DNA from: Pleomorphomonas koreensis DSM 23070
GTDB lineage: Bacteria > Pseudomonadota > Alphaproteobacteria > Rhizobiales > Pleomorphomonadaceae
Reading direction: 5' to 3'
Assembly (NCBI RefSeq): GCF_000425185.1
Contig: NZ_AULH01000005.1
Span: 62,001 to 126,000, forward strand
DNA length: 64,000 nt
Shown here: in pieces, positions 26,561 to 35,066 of the stretch
How the letters are laid out: every line of letters starts with the position of its first letter
How positions within the stretch are numbered: position 1 is the stretch's first letter
Position numbers and translations under genes: made by a program
Notes under the pieces: model-generated
What the model was told of the DNA's origin: nothing
The model's database searches: none
The model's input: the letters and a program-made list of their open reading frames with translations, nothing else

Positions 26561-26987
26561 GGTTTTCGCCTCACTTCTGAAATCTTTTGACTATCCCTGT
26601 CGGGCCGGGCGTCTTTTTTCGCGCCCGATCCCGAAACCATGGCCAGCATAGGACCGGCACCACCCCCGGCGGCTTAAGGGATTGGGTAAACTTTTTCTCG
26701 ATTTTTGAGAGGGTTAGCGGAATCTGAAGCGCCAATTCGCGGCACGGCGTCAACCCTCGGTCAATCTTCCTTGACGGCGGGAGACGACCGGCCTCCCCAT
26801 GCGTCAGGCGCGAAAGACCTTTGCCGCCAGTCGTTTGCGGGACTCCCGACGTGCCCTGAGGCTGGCGCGATGGTTTCCAGCCGGCAAGGAGTTGCCGCAA
26901 TTCTGTAGGAGGAAGACGGCCGCAAGACTTGTCGGCCGCGCCCCCCGGCCCTAAACACGTGAACCCACCCCGAATGGAACGGACACC
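26561..26987. other. 427-base gene-free region between DUF6101 and pmbA
   Basis: Divergent upstream region for the minus-strand DUF6101 gene and the plus-strand envelope operon. The 5' third is AT-richer than the surroundings (around 26660-26720, with TTAAGGGATT, GGGTAAAC and TTTTTCTCGATTTTT). I could not assign a -35/-10 pair or a known operator. Short frames here look random. Confidence 0.6.
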
Positions 26988-28331
26988 ATGAGCGATCTCG
27001 TCGACCTGGAGAAGCTGACCGGGCAGGCCGCCCGCCTCGTCGAAGCGGCGCGCGCCGCCGGCGCCGACGCCGCCGATGCCGTCGCCGTCCGCTCCGTCAA
27101 TCAGGTGGCCAGCGTCCTGAAGGGCAAGGTCGAGAAGATCGAGCACGCCGAGAACGACGACTTCGGCCTGCGCGTCTTCGTCGGCAACCGCAACGCCACC
27201 ATATCCGCGACGCTCGGCGCCGACGTCGAGGCGCTGGCCGCCCGCGCCGTCGCCATGGCGCGCGCCGCCCCGGCCGACCGCTTCGCCGGCCTCGCCGATC
27301 CGGCCCTGCTCGCCGCCTCGTGGCCCGATCTCGACCTTCTCGACGAGACGCCTGTCACCGCCACCGACCTCGGCGAGCGCGGCAGGGCGATCGAGGCGGC
27401 GGCGATGGCCGTCGACGGCGTCACCAACATCGCCGGCGCCAGTGCCTACTGGGCGCGCGGCGGCATGGCGCTGGTCACCTCCTCCGGCTTCTCCGGTGCC
27501 TACGAATCCTCCGGCCACGGCCATTCGGTAGCGGCGATCGCCGGCTCCGGCACCGGCATGGAGCGCGACTGGGATTCCTCATCGAAGACGCATCTCGCCG
27601 ACGTCGAGAGCGCCGAGGTCGTCGGCCGGCGGGCCGGCAATCGCGCCGTGCGCCGCCTCAATCCGCGCCAGGTGACGACGCAGACGGCCACCGTCGTCTA
27701 CGACCCGCGCGTCGCGACGAGCCTGTTAGGCGCGCTGATCGGCGGCATCTCCGGCGCCGCCATCGCCCGCAAGTCGTCCTTCCTGAAGGACAAGCTCGGG
27801 GAAAGGCTGTTCGCGCCGGGCATCCGCATCACCGACGATCCCCATCGCCGGCGCGGCCCCGGCTCGCGGCCCTTCGACGGCGAGGGCGTCAGCGGCGAGG
27901 CGCTCGACCTCGTCGCGGACGGCATCCTGCAAACATGGCTGCTCGACAGCGCCACGGCGCGCGAACTCGATCTCACCACCAACGGCCGGGCCGGCCGCGG
28001 CACCGGCTCACCGATCCCGTCGTCGACCAACGTCCTCCTGCATCCGGGCGCCGTGTCGCCGCAGGAGCTGATCGCCTCGGTCGGCACCGGCCTCTACGTC
28101 ACCGACTTCATCGGCCACGGCGCCAACCTCGTCACCGGCGACTATTCGCGCGGCGCCGCCGGCTTCTGGATCGACAACGGCGAGATCACCTATCCGGTGG
28201 CCGAGATCACCGTCGCCGGCAATCTCCTCTCGATGTTCCGCGAGCTGGTGCCGGCCGACGACATCGAGTTCCGCTCCGCCTTCACCGCGCCGACGGTGGC
28301 CATCGGGGGACTGACCATTGCCGGCCGCTGA
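26988..28331 (+). CDS. pmbA: TldE/PmbA metalloprotease-complex subunit
   Basis: 447 residues. PmbA (TldE) pairs with TldD to form a zinc peptidase that degrades unfolded or modified peptides and matures some peptide antibiotics. This subunit lacks the HExxxH zinc site, as PmbA does, and shows its own blocks (YDPRVATSLLGALIGGISG, ARKSSFLKDKLGERLF, and PIPSSTNVLLHPG). The TldD partner lies on the minus strand at 35.7-37.1 kb. First gene of the operon running to lpxK; its last 14 bases overlap cysQ. Confidence 0.95.
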   Translation: MSDLVDLEKLTGQAARLVEAARAAGADAADAVAVRSVNQVASVLKGKVEKIEHAENDDFGLRVFVGNRNATISATLGADVEALAARAVAMARAAPADRFAGLADPALLAASWPDLDLLDETPVTATDLGERGRAIEAAAMAVDGVTNIAGASAYWARGGMALVTSSGFSGAYESSGHGHSVAAIAGSGTGMERDWDSSSKTHLADVESAEVVGRRAGNRAVRRLNPRQVTTQTATVVYDPRVATSLLGALIGGISGAAIARKSSFLKDKLGERLFAPGIRITDDPHRRRGPGSRPFDGEGVSGEALDLVADGILQTWLLDSATARELDLTTNGRAGRGTGSPIPSSTNVLLHPGAVSPQELIASVGTGLYVTDFIGHGANLVTGDYSRGAAGFWIDNGEITYPVAEITVAGNLLSMFRELVPADDIEFRSAFTAPTVAIGGLTIAGR

Positions 28332-29112
28332 CAGCGCCCGCATCGACGAGGACGTCGAGCTGCTCTCAGACGCGGCGCGCGCCGCCGCCGGCATCGGCCT
28401 TTCCTTCTTCCGCCGCGATCCGCGCGTCTGGAAGAAGGACAACGACTCGCCGGTCAGCGAGGCCGACCTCGCCATCGACCGCTTCCTGAAGGAGCGCCTT
28501 CTCGCCGCCCGCCCCGGCTACGGCTGGCTGTCCGAGGAGACCGAAGACGATCCGGCCCGGCTCGACTGCCGGCGGCTGTTCGTGGTCGATCCGATCGACG
28601 GCACGCGCGGCTTTCTCGCCGGCTCCGACCAGTGGACGATCTCGCTTGCCGTCGTCGAGGACGGACGGCCGCTGGCGGCGGCGCTGCTGCAACCGTCGGT
28701 GAGCCGACTTTATACAGCCGGCCAGCGGCGCGGTGCCTTTCTCGACGGCGAACGACTGCGCCTGCAGGCGCGGCCGAGTCTTGCCGGGGTGCGGGTCGCC
28801 GGGCCGGCGGCGCTGATCTCGCGGCTGTCGCGGCCGGTGCCGACGCTCCGGAGCCGCGGCTACGTCGCCTCGCTGGCGCTGCGCATCGCCATGGTCGCCG
28901 ACGGCACGCTCGACCTCGCCTTCGCCCGCGGCGGCGCCCACGACTGGGACATCGCCGCCGCCGACCTCATCCTCGCCGAGGCGGGCGGCGCGCTGGAGAC
29001 GCTGGACGGTGCCGCTATCATCTACAACCGGCCGGCCGCCACCCACGACGGCCTGATCGCCGGTCTGCCGGAGCTGACGCGTGCAGCGGCGGCGGCCCTC
29101 GGACCCTACTGA
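28318..29112 (+). CDS. cysQ: 3'(2'),5'-bisphosphate nucleotidase CysQ-type (inositol monophosphatase family)
   Basis: 264 residues. Hydrolyses PAP (3'-phosphoadenosine 5'-phosphate), a by-product of sulfate activation; some members act on inositol phosphates. Metal-site motifs are present: SEETEDD, the central VVDPIDGTRGFLAG and the C-terminal GGAHDWDIAAADLILAEAGG. It starts at TTG with GGGGA seven bases before it, overlapping the end of pmbA; no ATG gives the conserved N-terminus. Confidence 0.9.
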   Translation: MPAADSARIDEDVELLSDAARAAAGIGLSFFRRDPRVWKKDNDSPVSEADLAIDRFLKERLLAARPGYGWLSEETEDDPARLDCRRLFVVDPIDGTRGFLAGSDQWTISLAVVEDGRPLAAALLQPSVSRLYTAGQRRGAFLDGERLRLQARPSLAGVRVAGPAALISRLSRPVPTLRSRGYVASLALRIAMVADGTLDLAFARGGAHDWDIAAADLILAEAGGALETLDGAAIIYNRPAATHDGLIAGLPELTRAAAAALGPY

Positions 29113-29186
29113 CTTCCCTCTCTTGCAAAAACCGCCGGGCTTGACGAAAAGAGGGAAACCGGCTCCCGCAGAAGGCAATCCCCGCC

Positions 29187-29420
29187 ATGACAACCGAAGT
29201 GACGTCGAAACAACTGCTCCATCTGGTGATCGGCGGCGAGATGAAGGCGCTCGAGTCGACCGAGTTCGCCGACCTCGGCGCCATCGACGTCGTCGGCGTG
29301 TTCCCGAACTACGCCTCGGCCTATGCCGCCTGGAAGCAGAAGGCGCAGGCCACCGTCGATCAGGCGCAGACCCGCTATTTCATCGTCCACCTGCATCGCC
29401 TCCTGGATCCGTCGACCTGA
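29187..29420 (+). CDS. DUF4170 domain-containing protein
   Basis: 77 residues, cytoplasmic. The pattern LHLVIGGEM, FADLGAIDVVGVFPNYASAYAAWKQKAQATVDQA and a YFIVHLHRLLDP ending is that of DUF4170, a small conserved alphaproteobacterial family without known function. It consistently sits between cysQ and the acyltransferase in this gene order, so a role in the envelope operon is likely but unproven. Confidence 0.88.
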   Translation: MTTEVTSKQLLHLVIGGEMKALESTEFADLGAIDVVGVFPNYASAYAAWKQKAQATVDQAQTRYFIVHLHRLLDPST

Positions 29421-29450
29421 TGCGAACCGCCGCGCTCCCGGAGACCTTGC

Positions 29451-30194
29451 TTGCGACTTGACCGGAAGATCCTCGACAGCGCGCTGCTGAGCCGCGGCCT
29501 GTCGCACCTCCTCGCCCGGTACGCGCTGACGGTGTTCCGTACCGCCCGGCTGACGATCGTGCCGCCCGATGCCTTCGAGGTGGCGCGGGCCGAGGCGCCT
29601 GTTATCTTCACCTTCTGGCACGGCCTCGCCATGATGTCGCCGGTCGCCGTGCCGCGCGACCTGCCGATCGTGCCGATGATCGCCCGCAACGCGGCGGCCG
29701 GCGTTGTGGCCGGCGCCGTCGGTACGCAGGGCATCCGCAGCATTCGCGCCTCCGGCGCCCAGAATACCCGCTCCACCCGCAAGAAGGGTGGCGCCGCCGG
29801 CTTCCGGCAGGCGCTGCGCGAGCTTGCCGCCGGCAATTCGGTGCTGATGACCGCCGACGTGCCCAAGGTGGCGCAGATATCGGGCAAGGGCGTCGTCCAG
29901 CTCGCCCGGCTGTCCGGCCGGCCGATCATCCCGATCGCCTACGTGTCGCGCTACGGCCTGCGCTTCAACAACTGGGACCGCATGGTGGTCGACCTGCCCT
30001 TCTCGCCGGTCACCCTCCGACACGGCGCGCCGATCCGCGTGCCGGCCGACGCCGACGACGAGACGGTCGAAAGGCTGAGGCTTGAGCTTACCGGGGAGCT
30101 TGATCGGATCACCCAAGACGCCTACCAACGCACGGGAATCGCCGACAAGTTCCGCCCAGGCCCCTATACGCCGGATCCATCCGCCGATGGCTGA
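29451..30194 (+). CDS. Lysophospholipid acyltransferase-like protein (DUF374)
   Basis: 247 residues. DUF374/LPLAT fold: the VIFTFWHGLAMM segment carries the Hx4D-like catalytic His with its strand, then MIARNAAAGVVAGAVG and the MTADVPKVAQISGKGVVQLARLSGRPIIPIAY block. Being next to waaA and lpxK, it probably acylates a lipid A or phospholipid intermediate; substrate unproven. Starts at TTG with GGAG seven bases upstream. The stop overlaps the waaA start by eight bases. Confidence 0.85.
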   Translation: MRLDRKILDSALLSRGLSHLLARYALTVFRTARLTIVPPDAFEVARAEAPVIFTFWHGLAMMSPVAVPRDLPIVPMIARNAAAGVVAGAVGTQGIRSIRASGAQNTRSTRKKGGAAGFRQALRELAAGNSVLMTADVPKVAQISGKGVVQLARLSGRPIIPIAYVSRYGLRFNNWDRMVVDLPFSPVTLRHGAPIRVPADADDETVERLRLELTGELDRITQDAYQRTGIADKFRPGPYTPDPSADG

Positions 30195-31485
30195 TCTCGG
30201 AGACGCGCTGCTCTCGATGTGGACCGCCCTGACCCGGCTCGCCGGGCCGCTCGGCATGGCCATCGTCGGCGTGCGTCGGCGCCGCGGCAAGGAGGATCCG
30301 GCTCGCTCCTCCGAGCGGCTCGGCCGCCCCTCTGCCGACCGGCCGGAGGGGCCGCTCGTCTGGGTGCATGCGGTCAGCGTCGGCGAGGCGATGGCGGCGA
30401 TGCCGGTGATCGACCGGCTGATCGCCGGCGGCACCGGCGTGCTGGTCACCACCGTCACCACCACCTCGGCGGCGCTGGTCGGCCATCGCCTGCGGCCGGG
30501 GCTGATCCACCAGTTCGCGCCGCTCGACCTCGCCGGCCCGGTCGACCGCTTCCTCGGCCACTGGCGGCCCGACCTCGCCCTGTTCGTCGAGAGCGAGATC
30601 TGGCCGGTGTCGATCGCCCGGCTCGCCGACCATGGCATTCCCCTGGTGATCGCCAACGCCCGGCTGTCGCCGCGCTCCTTCCGCGGCTGGAAGCGGGTGG
30701 TGCCGGCGGCGCGGGCGGTGTTCCGGCGCATGTCGCTGGTGCTCGCCCAGACCGACGACGACGCGGCACGCTTCTCCCGCCTCGGCGCGCCAGACGTGGC
30801 GACCTTCGGCAACATCAAGTTCGACGCCGGCCTGCCGGACGCCGGCGCCACCGACCTCGCGGCGCTCGAAGCCGGCATCGGCGGCCGGCCGCTGCTGCTT
30901 GCCGCCTCCACCCATCCCGGCGAGGACGAGGTGGTGCTCTCCGCCTTCCTGAAGCTCCGGGAGAAGCGACCCGAGGCGCTGCTCGCCATCGTGCCGCGCC
31001 ATCCGGTGCGCGGCGCCGACGTCGCGCTGCTCTCCGAGGCGGCCGGCCTTGCGACGCGGCGGCGCGGTGCCGGCGAACTGCCCGACGCCGATACCCTCGT
31101 CTACGTCGCCGACACGCTCGGCGAGCTTGGCGCCTTCTTCCGCCTGTCGACCGTGGTGCTGATGGGCGGGACCTTCCTTCCCGGCATCGGCGGCCACAAC
31201 CTGATCGAGCCGGCCCGGCTCGGCGCGGCGGTGGTGAGCGGCCCGCATTTCTCCAACTGGCTCGACATCTACGCCGCCTTTGCCGATGCCGGCGGCCTTG
31301 CCATCGTCCGGACGCCGGAAGAGTTGAGCGAGGCAGTGCTCGCCCTTCTCGACGATCCTGCCCGCCGGGCCGCCCAGGCGGCGGCGGCGACGCGGGTGGT
31401 GGCCGGTTCGGCCGGCGCCGTCAGCCGTACCATCAAGGCGATCGCGCCGCTGATCGGCGGCGCGCCGGGCGGCAAGCGATGCTGA
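30187..31485 (+). CDS. waaA: 3-deoxy-D-manno-octulosonic acid transferase
   Basis: 432 residues, GT30 glycosyltransferase that adds Kdo to the lipid A precursor at the inner membrane. An N-terminal hydrophobic anchor (about 8-28) precedes WVHAVSVGEAMAAMP, and later ESEIWP, VIANARLSPRS, FGNIKFD, and the C-terminal GGTFLPGIGGHNLIEPARLGA donor-binding block. Overlaps lpxK by seven bases, so lipid A and Kdo steps are translated together. Confidence 0.96.
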   Translation: MADLGDALLSMWTALTRLAGPLGMAIVGVRRRRGKEDPARSSERLGRPSADRPEGPLVWVHAVSVGEAMAAMPVIDRLIAGGTGVLVTTVTTTSAALVGHRLRPGLIHQFAPLDLAGPVDRFLGHWRPDLALFVESEIWPVSIARLADHGIPLVIANARLSPRSFRGWKRVVPAARAVFRRMSLVLAQTDDDAARFSRLGAPDVATFGNIKFDAGLPDAGATDLAALEAGIGGRPLLLAASTHPGEDEVVLSAFLKLREKRPEALLAIVPRHPVRGADVALLSEAAGLATRRRGAGELPDADTLVYVADTLGELGAFFRLSTVVLMGGTFLPGIGGHNLIEPARLGAAVVSGPHFSNWLDIYAAFADAGGLAIVRTPEELSEAVLALLDDPARRAAQAAAATRVVAGSAGAVSRTIKAIAPLIGGAPGGKRC

Positions 31486-32498
31486 CTCCGACCTTCTGGT
31501 GGAAACGCAAGGGCCTCACCGCCCTGCTGCTCTGGCCGATCGGTCTCCTCTACGGCGCCATCACGGCGCGCCGCATGAGCCGGCCGGGCGGCGCCGAGCC
31601 ACCGCTGCCGCTCGTCTGCGTCGGCAATTTCGTGGCCGGCGGCGCCGGCAAGACGCCGACCGCCATCGCGCTTGCCCATTCGGCCCGGTCGGTCGGGCTC
31701 GACCCGTGCTTCCTGACGCGCGGCCACGGCGGCCGCCTCAAGGGGCCGCTCCTGGTCGACATCGACCGCCACACCGCCGGCGACGTCGGCGACGAGGCGC
31801 TGCTGCTCGCCCGCGTGGCGCCGACCGTGGTGTCGCGCCGCCGTCCCGCCGCCTTCCGGCTGCTCAGGGCGACCGGCACCGACCTCTGCATCATGGACGA
31901 TGGTTTCCAGAACCCGTCGGTGAAGAAGACTTTCAGCTTCGTGGTGGTGGACGGCGCCGTCGGCGTCGGCAACGGCCTCGCCATGCCGGCCGGGCCGCTC
32001 AGGGCGCCGCTCAAGCGGCAGATGTTCTCCACCGACGCGGTGATCGTCTACGGCGGCGGCGAGCCCGGCCAGCGGATCGTCCGCAAGGCGGCCCGCGCCG
32101 GCAAGCCGGTGTTTCGCGCCGACCTCGTCGCCAACGCGCCGCCGGCCGCGCCGCACCGCCGGCTCTATGCCTTCGCCGGCATCGGCCGGCCGGAGAAATT
32201 CTTCCGCTCCCTGGAGGACGAGGGCTATCGGCTTGCCGTCCGGCGCGCCTTCCCCGATCATCATCCCTACAGCCTTGCCGAGATGACGCATATCCTCGAC
32301 GACGCCGACACGCTCGACGCCGTGCCGGTCACCACCGAGAAGGACGCCGTGCGGCTGCCGCCCGGCATCGCCGGCAGCAACTGGTCGCGCGATCGCGTCG
32401 CGGTGTTCGGCGTGCATGCGCGCCTCGCCGAGGAGCGGGCCGTCGGCGCGCTGCTCCTCGACATCCGCCGGCGCTGGATGGCGCGGCATTTCAGCTGA
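31479..32498 (+). CDS. lpxK: Tetraacyldisaccharide 4'-kinase
   Basis: 339 residues. Phosphorylates the 4' position of the lipid A disaccharide precursor at the membrane. The N-terminal hydrophobic segment (LTALLLWPIGLLYGAITA) is followed by the P-loop FVAGGAGKTPTAIALA, the DDGFQNPS motif and LRAPLK. The ATG lies within the end of waaA. Last gene of the pmbA-lpxK operon. Confidence 0.96.
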   Translation: MLTPTFWWKRKGLTALLLWPIGLLYGAITARRMSRPGGAEPPLPLVCVGNFVAGGAGKTPTAIALAHSARSVGLDPCFLTRGHGGRLKGPLLVDIDRHTAGDVGDEALLLARVAPTVVSRRRPAAFRLLRATGTDLCIMDDGFQNPSVKKTFSFVVVDGAVGVGNGLAMPAGPLRAPLKRQMFSTDAVIVYGGGEPGQRIVRKAARAGKPVFRADLVANAPPAAPHRRLYAFAGIGRPEKFFRSLEDEGYRLAVRRAFPDHHPYSLAEMTHILDDADTLDAVPVTTEKDAVRLPPGIAGSNWSRDRVAVFGVHARLAEERAVGALLLDIRRRWMARHFS

Positions 32499-32510
32499 AG
32501 GAAGACCCGC

Positions 32511-32735
32511 TCAGCGGGCGCCGGTGTGACGGCGATAGGCGGTGAGCGCCGCCTCGGCGTCGATATAGGGCTCCTGATGCTCGGCGGACCAGTATTTCAG
32601 ATCCTGCAGCAGGATCGGCCGGCCGGTGATCGCGCAGCGGACGTAATTGCCGTTGCGGAGGATCTGATAGTCGCCGTCGAGGTAGCGGATCTGCGCCTCG
32701 CCGCCGCCGAAGGGGGGGTCCATGCTGTTCAACAT
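32511..32735 (-). CDS. DUF2093 domain-containing protein
   Basis: 74 residues. The segment QIRYLDGDYQILRNGNYVRCAITGRPILLQDLKYWSAE is the DUF2093 core, containing a conserved Tyr/Arg/Cys pattern but no catalytic motif. The family usually follows lpxK in Hyphomicrobiales; here it is on the opposite strand, converging by 12 bases. The ATG at 32735 is used, though a second ATG four codons in is possible and the ribosome site is poor for either. No function known. Confidence 0.8.
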   Translation of the reverse strand: MLNSMDPPFGGGEAQIRYLDGDYQILRNGNYVRCAITGRPILLQDLKYWSAEHQEPYIDAEAALTAYRRHTGAR

Positions 32736-32775
32736 GAGAGGTGAATACCCTCCGTCCGTCCCGCGCGCAAGGGGA

Positions 32776-34125
32776 TCATGCCCTCGCGGCAAGGCGGTCG
32801 ATCGACCGGCGGGCCAGCCAGAGGGCCGGCAGGCCGAACAGCGCGGCGCCGATGCTCCACCAGAGGATGACGGCGTCGGCGCTCTCCTGCCAGACGCCGA
32901 GCCAGCAGAAGGGCAGCGTGCCGATCGTCGCCCGTCCCCAGTTGAAAATCGTCGAGTGCGAGGCGAAGCCAAGGTTGTTGAAGGCGGCATTGGCGACGAA
33001 CAGCGCACCGGTGAAGATGAAGGTCGGCGCCGCCCACAGGCAGTAGAAGGCGATCATTTCCGCCACCCGGCCGTTGGCGTGGAAGGCCCAGTTGATGGCG
33101 TCGGTGCCGAGGAACAGCAAGAGCCAGATGACGGCGACGTAGATCGCCGTGAACAGGGTGCTGTCGGCCAGCGTCTTGCGGACGCGGTCGAAGCGGCGGG
33201 CGCCGACGTTCTGGCCGAAGATGGCGCCGACCGAGCCGGTCAGCGCGAAGATGCCGGCAAAGCACAGCGGATAGATGCGGCCGATGATCGACCAGCCGGC
33301 CACGGCCTCGGTGCCGAAACGAGCGACGTAGGCGGTGACCAGCATGTTGCTGACCGGCGTCGCCAGATTGGTCAGGATGGCCGGGAAGGCGATGGCAAGG
33401 ATCGGCCCGACGTCGCGGCGCACGCCCTCGACGGTCGGCTTGGCCAGCGCGCTGAGGCGCGGCACCAGGCCGTACCAGCCGACGGCCAGCGCCACGAAGC
33501 GCACCAGCACCGTGACGATGGCGGCGCCGGTGACGCCGAGATCGAGGCCGAAGATGAAGATCGGGTCGAGGAGAGCGGTGGCGGCGGCGCCGGCGAGGTT
33601 GATCCAGAGGGTCATGCGCGGCGCGCCGAAGGCCATCAGCGCGCCGCCCATCGCCATGGAAAGCGCCAGAAGCGGCATGCCGAACATGGCGATCAGCAGG
33701 AAATGACGCGTCACCTCCAGCTCGCGCCCCTCGGCGCCGAGCAGCCTCAGACAAGGGTCGAGCACGGCGAGGAGCGCCAGCGCCATGGCTGACGTGGCGA
33801 TGAAGGAAACGATCAGGCCCGAGGTGGCGACGCGACGGGCGGCGGCCCGGTTGCCGGCGCCGATATGGCGAGCGGTCAGCGCCGTCACGCCGATCGAGAA
33901 GCCGATGCCGACCGACACGACGACGAACAGCACGGCGCCGGCATAGCCCATGGCCGCCGTCAGCGCCTCGTCGCCGAGCATGGATATGTAGAGGAGGTTG
34001 ACAAGGTCGACGGAGAAGATGGCCATCAGCCCCAGCGAGCCGAGAGCGGTCAGCGCCACCACATGGCGGAACACCGGCCCCTGCACATAGGCCGCGTCGG
34101 CGGGCAAATAGGCCTCGGTCGTCAT
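32776..34125 (-). CDS. MATE family efflux transporter
   Basis: 449 residues, 12 hydrophobic segments in two halves, of the NorM/DinF-type multidrug and toxic-compound extrusion family, which exchanges drugs or metabolites for Na+ or H+. The first half begins FRHVVALTALGSLGLMAIFSVDLVNLLYISMLGDEALTA, and the repeat begins ILAIAFPAILTNLATPVSNMLVTAYVARFGTEAVAGW, both typical. Start at the ATG behind AGGGGAA; an in-frame GTG 13 codons upstream is less likely. Its promoter region has three GGAATTGC repeats in alternating orientation. Substrate unknown. Confidence 0.92.
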   Translation of the reverse strand: MTTEAYLPADAAYVQGPVFRHVVALTALGSLGLMAIFSVDLVNLLYISMLGDEALTAAMGYAGAVLFVVVSVGIGFSIGVTALTARHIGAGNRAAARRVATSGLIVSFIATSAMALALLAVLDPCLRLLGAEGRELEVTRHFLLIAMFGMPLLALSMAMGGALMAFGAPRMTLWINLAGAAATALLDPIFIFGLDLGVTGAAIVTVLVRFVALAVGWYGLVPRLSALAKPTVEGVRRDVGPILAIAFPAILTNLATPVSNMLVTAYVARFGTEAVAGWSIIGRIYPLCFAGIFALTGSVGAIFGQNVGARRFDRVRKTLADSTLFTAIYVAVIWLLLFLGTDAINWAFHANGRVAEMIAFYCLWAAPTFIFTGALFVANAAFNNLGFASHSTIFNWGRATIGTLPFCWLGVWQESADAVILWWSIGAALFGLPALWLARRSIDRLAARA

Positions 34126-34201
34126 GCAATTCCCCTGGGGCGTTTCCGGCGACATCTGGTTCACCGGAATTGCTCTATCTTATTGTTTCAATGCAATTCC
34201 G
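34126..34201 (-). promoter_or_regulatory. Operator-like inverted repeats before the MATE gene
   Basis: The octamer GCAATTCC occurs at 34126-34133 and 34193-34200 and in inverse form (GGAATTGC) at 34166-34173; the latter pair extends to a perfect nine-base inverted repeat CGGAATTGC/GCAATTCCG. A smaller inverted repeat ATTG-TTT-CAAT sits at 34182-34192. This AT-rich island in a GC-rich region directly upstream of the MATE gene resembles the operators used by TetR or MarR repressors of efflux pumps. The regulator is not encoded next door. Confidence 0.5.
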
Positions 34202-34203
34202 AA

Positions 34204-34228
34204 CGCAAAGCCGGTTCCGGCCTTTGCG
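34204..34228 (-). terminator. Hairpin downstream of terC
   Basis: CGCAAAGCCGG (34204-34214) pairs with CCGGCCTTTGCG (34217-34228) with a one-base bulge and a two-base loop. It lies 18 bases past the terC stop. No T-run follows, so it may be a terminator needing Rho or simply an insulating hairpin. Confidence 0.5.
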
Positions 34229-34245
34229 GGACCGGCGGCGCGCCT

Positions 34246-34947
34246 TCACTTCAGGAGGTCGTCCGTAGCATCCTGAAGATCCTGAATTTGGCAGCTGTCC
34301 TCGCCGGTGATGCCGGTGCAGACCTCGACCGAGCCGCGATGGATCATGTCGACGGCGACGAACAGGATCACCGCGAGGCCGATCCAGGCGATCCAGCGGA
34401 AGCGGTGCAGCAGGCGGGCGATCAGCGTGGCGGCGGCGCCCATCAGGCCGACCGACAGCAAGAGGCCGATCACCAGCACGCCGACGTGGTCGCGCGCCGC
34501 GCCGGCCACCGCCAGCACGTTGTCGAGCGACATCGAGACGTCGGCGACGATGATCTGGGTCAGCGCCTGGCGGAAGGTCTTGCCGGTCGCCGGCGGCGTC
34601 ACGTCGCAGGCCGCCGCGTCGAGCGCCTGCTCGGCCGCCTCGACGCCGCGCGCCTCCTCGTGGCGGCTCGACCGGATCTCGCGGAACATCTTCCAGCAGA
34701 CCCAGAGCAGCAGCACGCCGCCGGCCAGCGTCAGGCCGACGACGGCCAGCAGATGCGTGGTGATGATGGCGAACAGGATGCGCAGGGCGACGGCGCCGCC
34801 GATGCCCCAGAAGATCACCTTGCGGCGGATGGAGGGATCGACGCCGGCCGCCGCCATGCCGACGACGATGGCGTTGTCACCGGCCAGCACCACGTCGATG
34901 AACACGACCTGGGCCAGGGCGGCAAGTTCGACCGACAGGAAATCCAT
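34246..34947 (-). CDS. TerC/YjbE family integral membrane protein
   Basis: 233 residues, about seven hydrophobic helices with the TerC signatures FIDVVLAGDNAIVVGMA and VADVSMSLDNVLAVAGAA; the two conserved Asp/Asn pairs (AGDNA, SLDNV) are thought to bind a metal ion. The family is linked to tellurite resistance and more recently to metal (Mn2+/Ca2+) export that supplies secreted proteins. A hydrophilic insert between the halves (residues about 95-125) is unusually Ala/Glu-rich. No other ter genes nearby apart from the TerB domain fused in the J protein at 3.7 kb. Confidence 0.9.
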   Translation of the reverse strand: MDFLSVELAALAQVVFIDVVLAGDNAIVVGMAAAGVDPSIRRKVIFWGIGGAVALRILFAIITTHLLAVVGLTLAGGVLLLWVCWKMFREIRSSRHEEARGVEAAEQALDAAACDVTPPATGKTFRQALTQIIVADVSMSLDNVLAVAGAARDHVGVLVIGLLLSVGLMGAAATLIARLLHRFRWIAWIGLAVILFVAVDMIHRGSVEVCTGITGEDSCQIQDLQDATDDLLK

Positions 34948-35066
34948 TGAGAACACGGCGTCCGTCCCACCCCTGTTCGGCGAGACGCCGAGACCGGCCG
35001 GACAGGTTTCCGACCGCCGGTGAGGTAGGATGCCCGGACGGAAATTTCAATGCCCGCGCCGGCGTT

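Noticed and set aside
26705-26908. A 67-codon plus-strand frame in the region before pmbA
   Set aside because: No ribosome site, no coding-like third-position GC pattern compared with neighbours, no recognisable family; treated as non-coding.
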